A model generated the notes under the pieces. That model had not been told where the DNA came from. It saw only the letters and a program-made list of their open reading frames with translations, and ran no database searches. Shown one piece after another: positions 10,136 through 10,157 of a stretch of 10,157 bases of DNA (its first letter is position 1; each line of letters starts with the position of its first letter). A program made the position numbers and the translations under genes. Source of the DNA: Baffinella frigidus (lineage: Eukaryota; Cryptophyceae; Cryptomonadales; Baffinellaceae); NCBI GenBank assembly GCA_026770585.1, contig MU647184.1:106831-116987 (forward strand), written 5' to 3'.

Positions 10136-10157
10136 CCCCCCCCCCTAACCCCCCCCC

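Noticed and set aside
10065-10157. Chromosome end at the right edge of the window
   Set aside because: The TTTAGGG run is short and followed by a hairpin and C-runs rather than by more telomere repeat, so it is interstitial as far as can be seen.

Overview
This window looks like gene-poor, repeat-dense nuclear DNA from a eukaryote with plant/alga-type telomere repeats. Runs of TTTAGGG occur at 770-790, 8439-8533 and 10072-10101, and degenerate 7-mers of the same kind (GGGTCTA, GTGTGGG, TTTGGGG, CCGAACC) cover much of the rest. I see no bacterial operon structure, no rRNA or tRNA gene, and no intact protein gene I can recognise. The setting is most likely subtelomeric or interstitial-telomeric. 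TTTAGGG repeats are known from plants, green algae, dinoflagellates and some other protists. A repeat-rich microalga (for example a prasinophyte-type green alga) is my guess, but the sequence alone does not settle it.

Layout. 1-291: a 32-bp tandem repeat split by a hairpin element (100-274). 296-756: GC-rich DNA with a 62-bp direct repeat. 757-975: telomere-like 7-mers. 997-1820: copies of a ~80-bp GC-rich repeat, mixed with 32-bp repeats in both orientations and a 20-bp tandem array. 1970-2161: a miniature inverted-repeat element inside CCCTAACCC. 2179-2640: a perfect palindrome, then unresolved sequence. 2655-3115: very G-rich 7-mer arrays. 3184-3410: 12-bp GTGACC repeats split by 32-bp repeats. 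3432-3790: three ~120-bp units with T-rich tails. 3861-4339: a possible decayed gene. 4351-4440: a 10-bp tandem array. 4591-5450: four copies of a ~240-bp satellite. 5964-6400: a nested repeat with a second, different 32-bp periodicity. 6462-6835: two adjacent miniature elements. 7196-7510: a long inverted repeat. 7573-8042: a 112-bp direct repeat. 8052-8151: a 100-bp element inserted at a TA inside a 32-bp repeat. 8439-8711: a telomere array with an element inserted in it. 8743-9025: a relic related to 3861-4339. 9104-9417: a 314-bp foldback element. 9430-10157: C-rich telomere-like DNA with four copies of a ~45-bp motif.

Nothing here forms a pathway. The coherent story is structural: at least three families of non-autonomous inverted-repeat elements, each seen twice, have inserted into other repeats (32-bp units or telomere repeats). 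Several insertions can be undone on paper from their target duplications. The remaining puzzles are two unrelated 32-bp-period arrays, a dispersed TTGGAGCCRTT motif, a hairpin kept by a paired substitution between two copies, and short coding-like stretches without a recognisable family.
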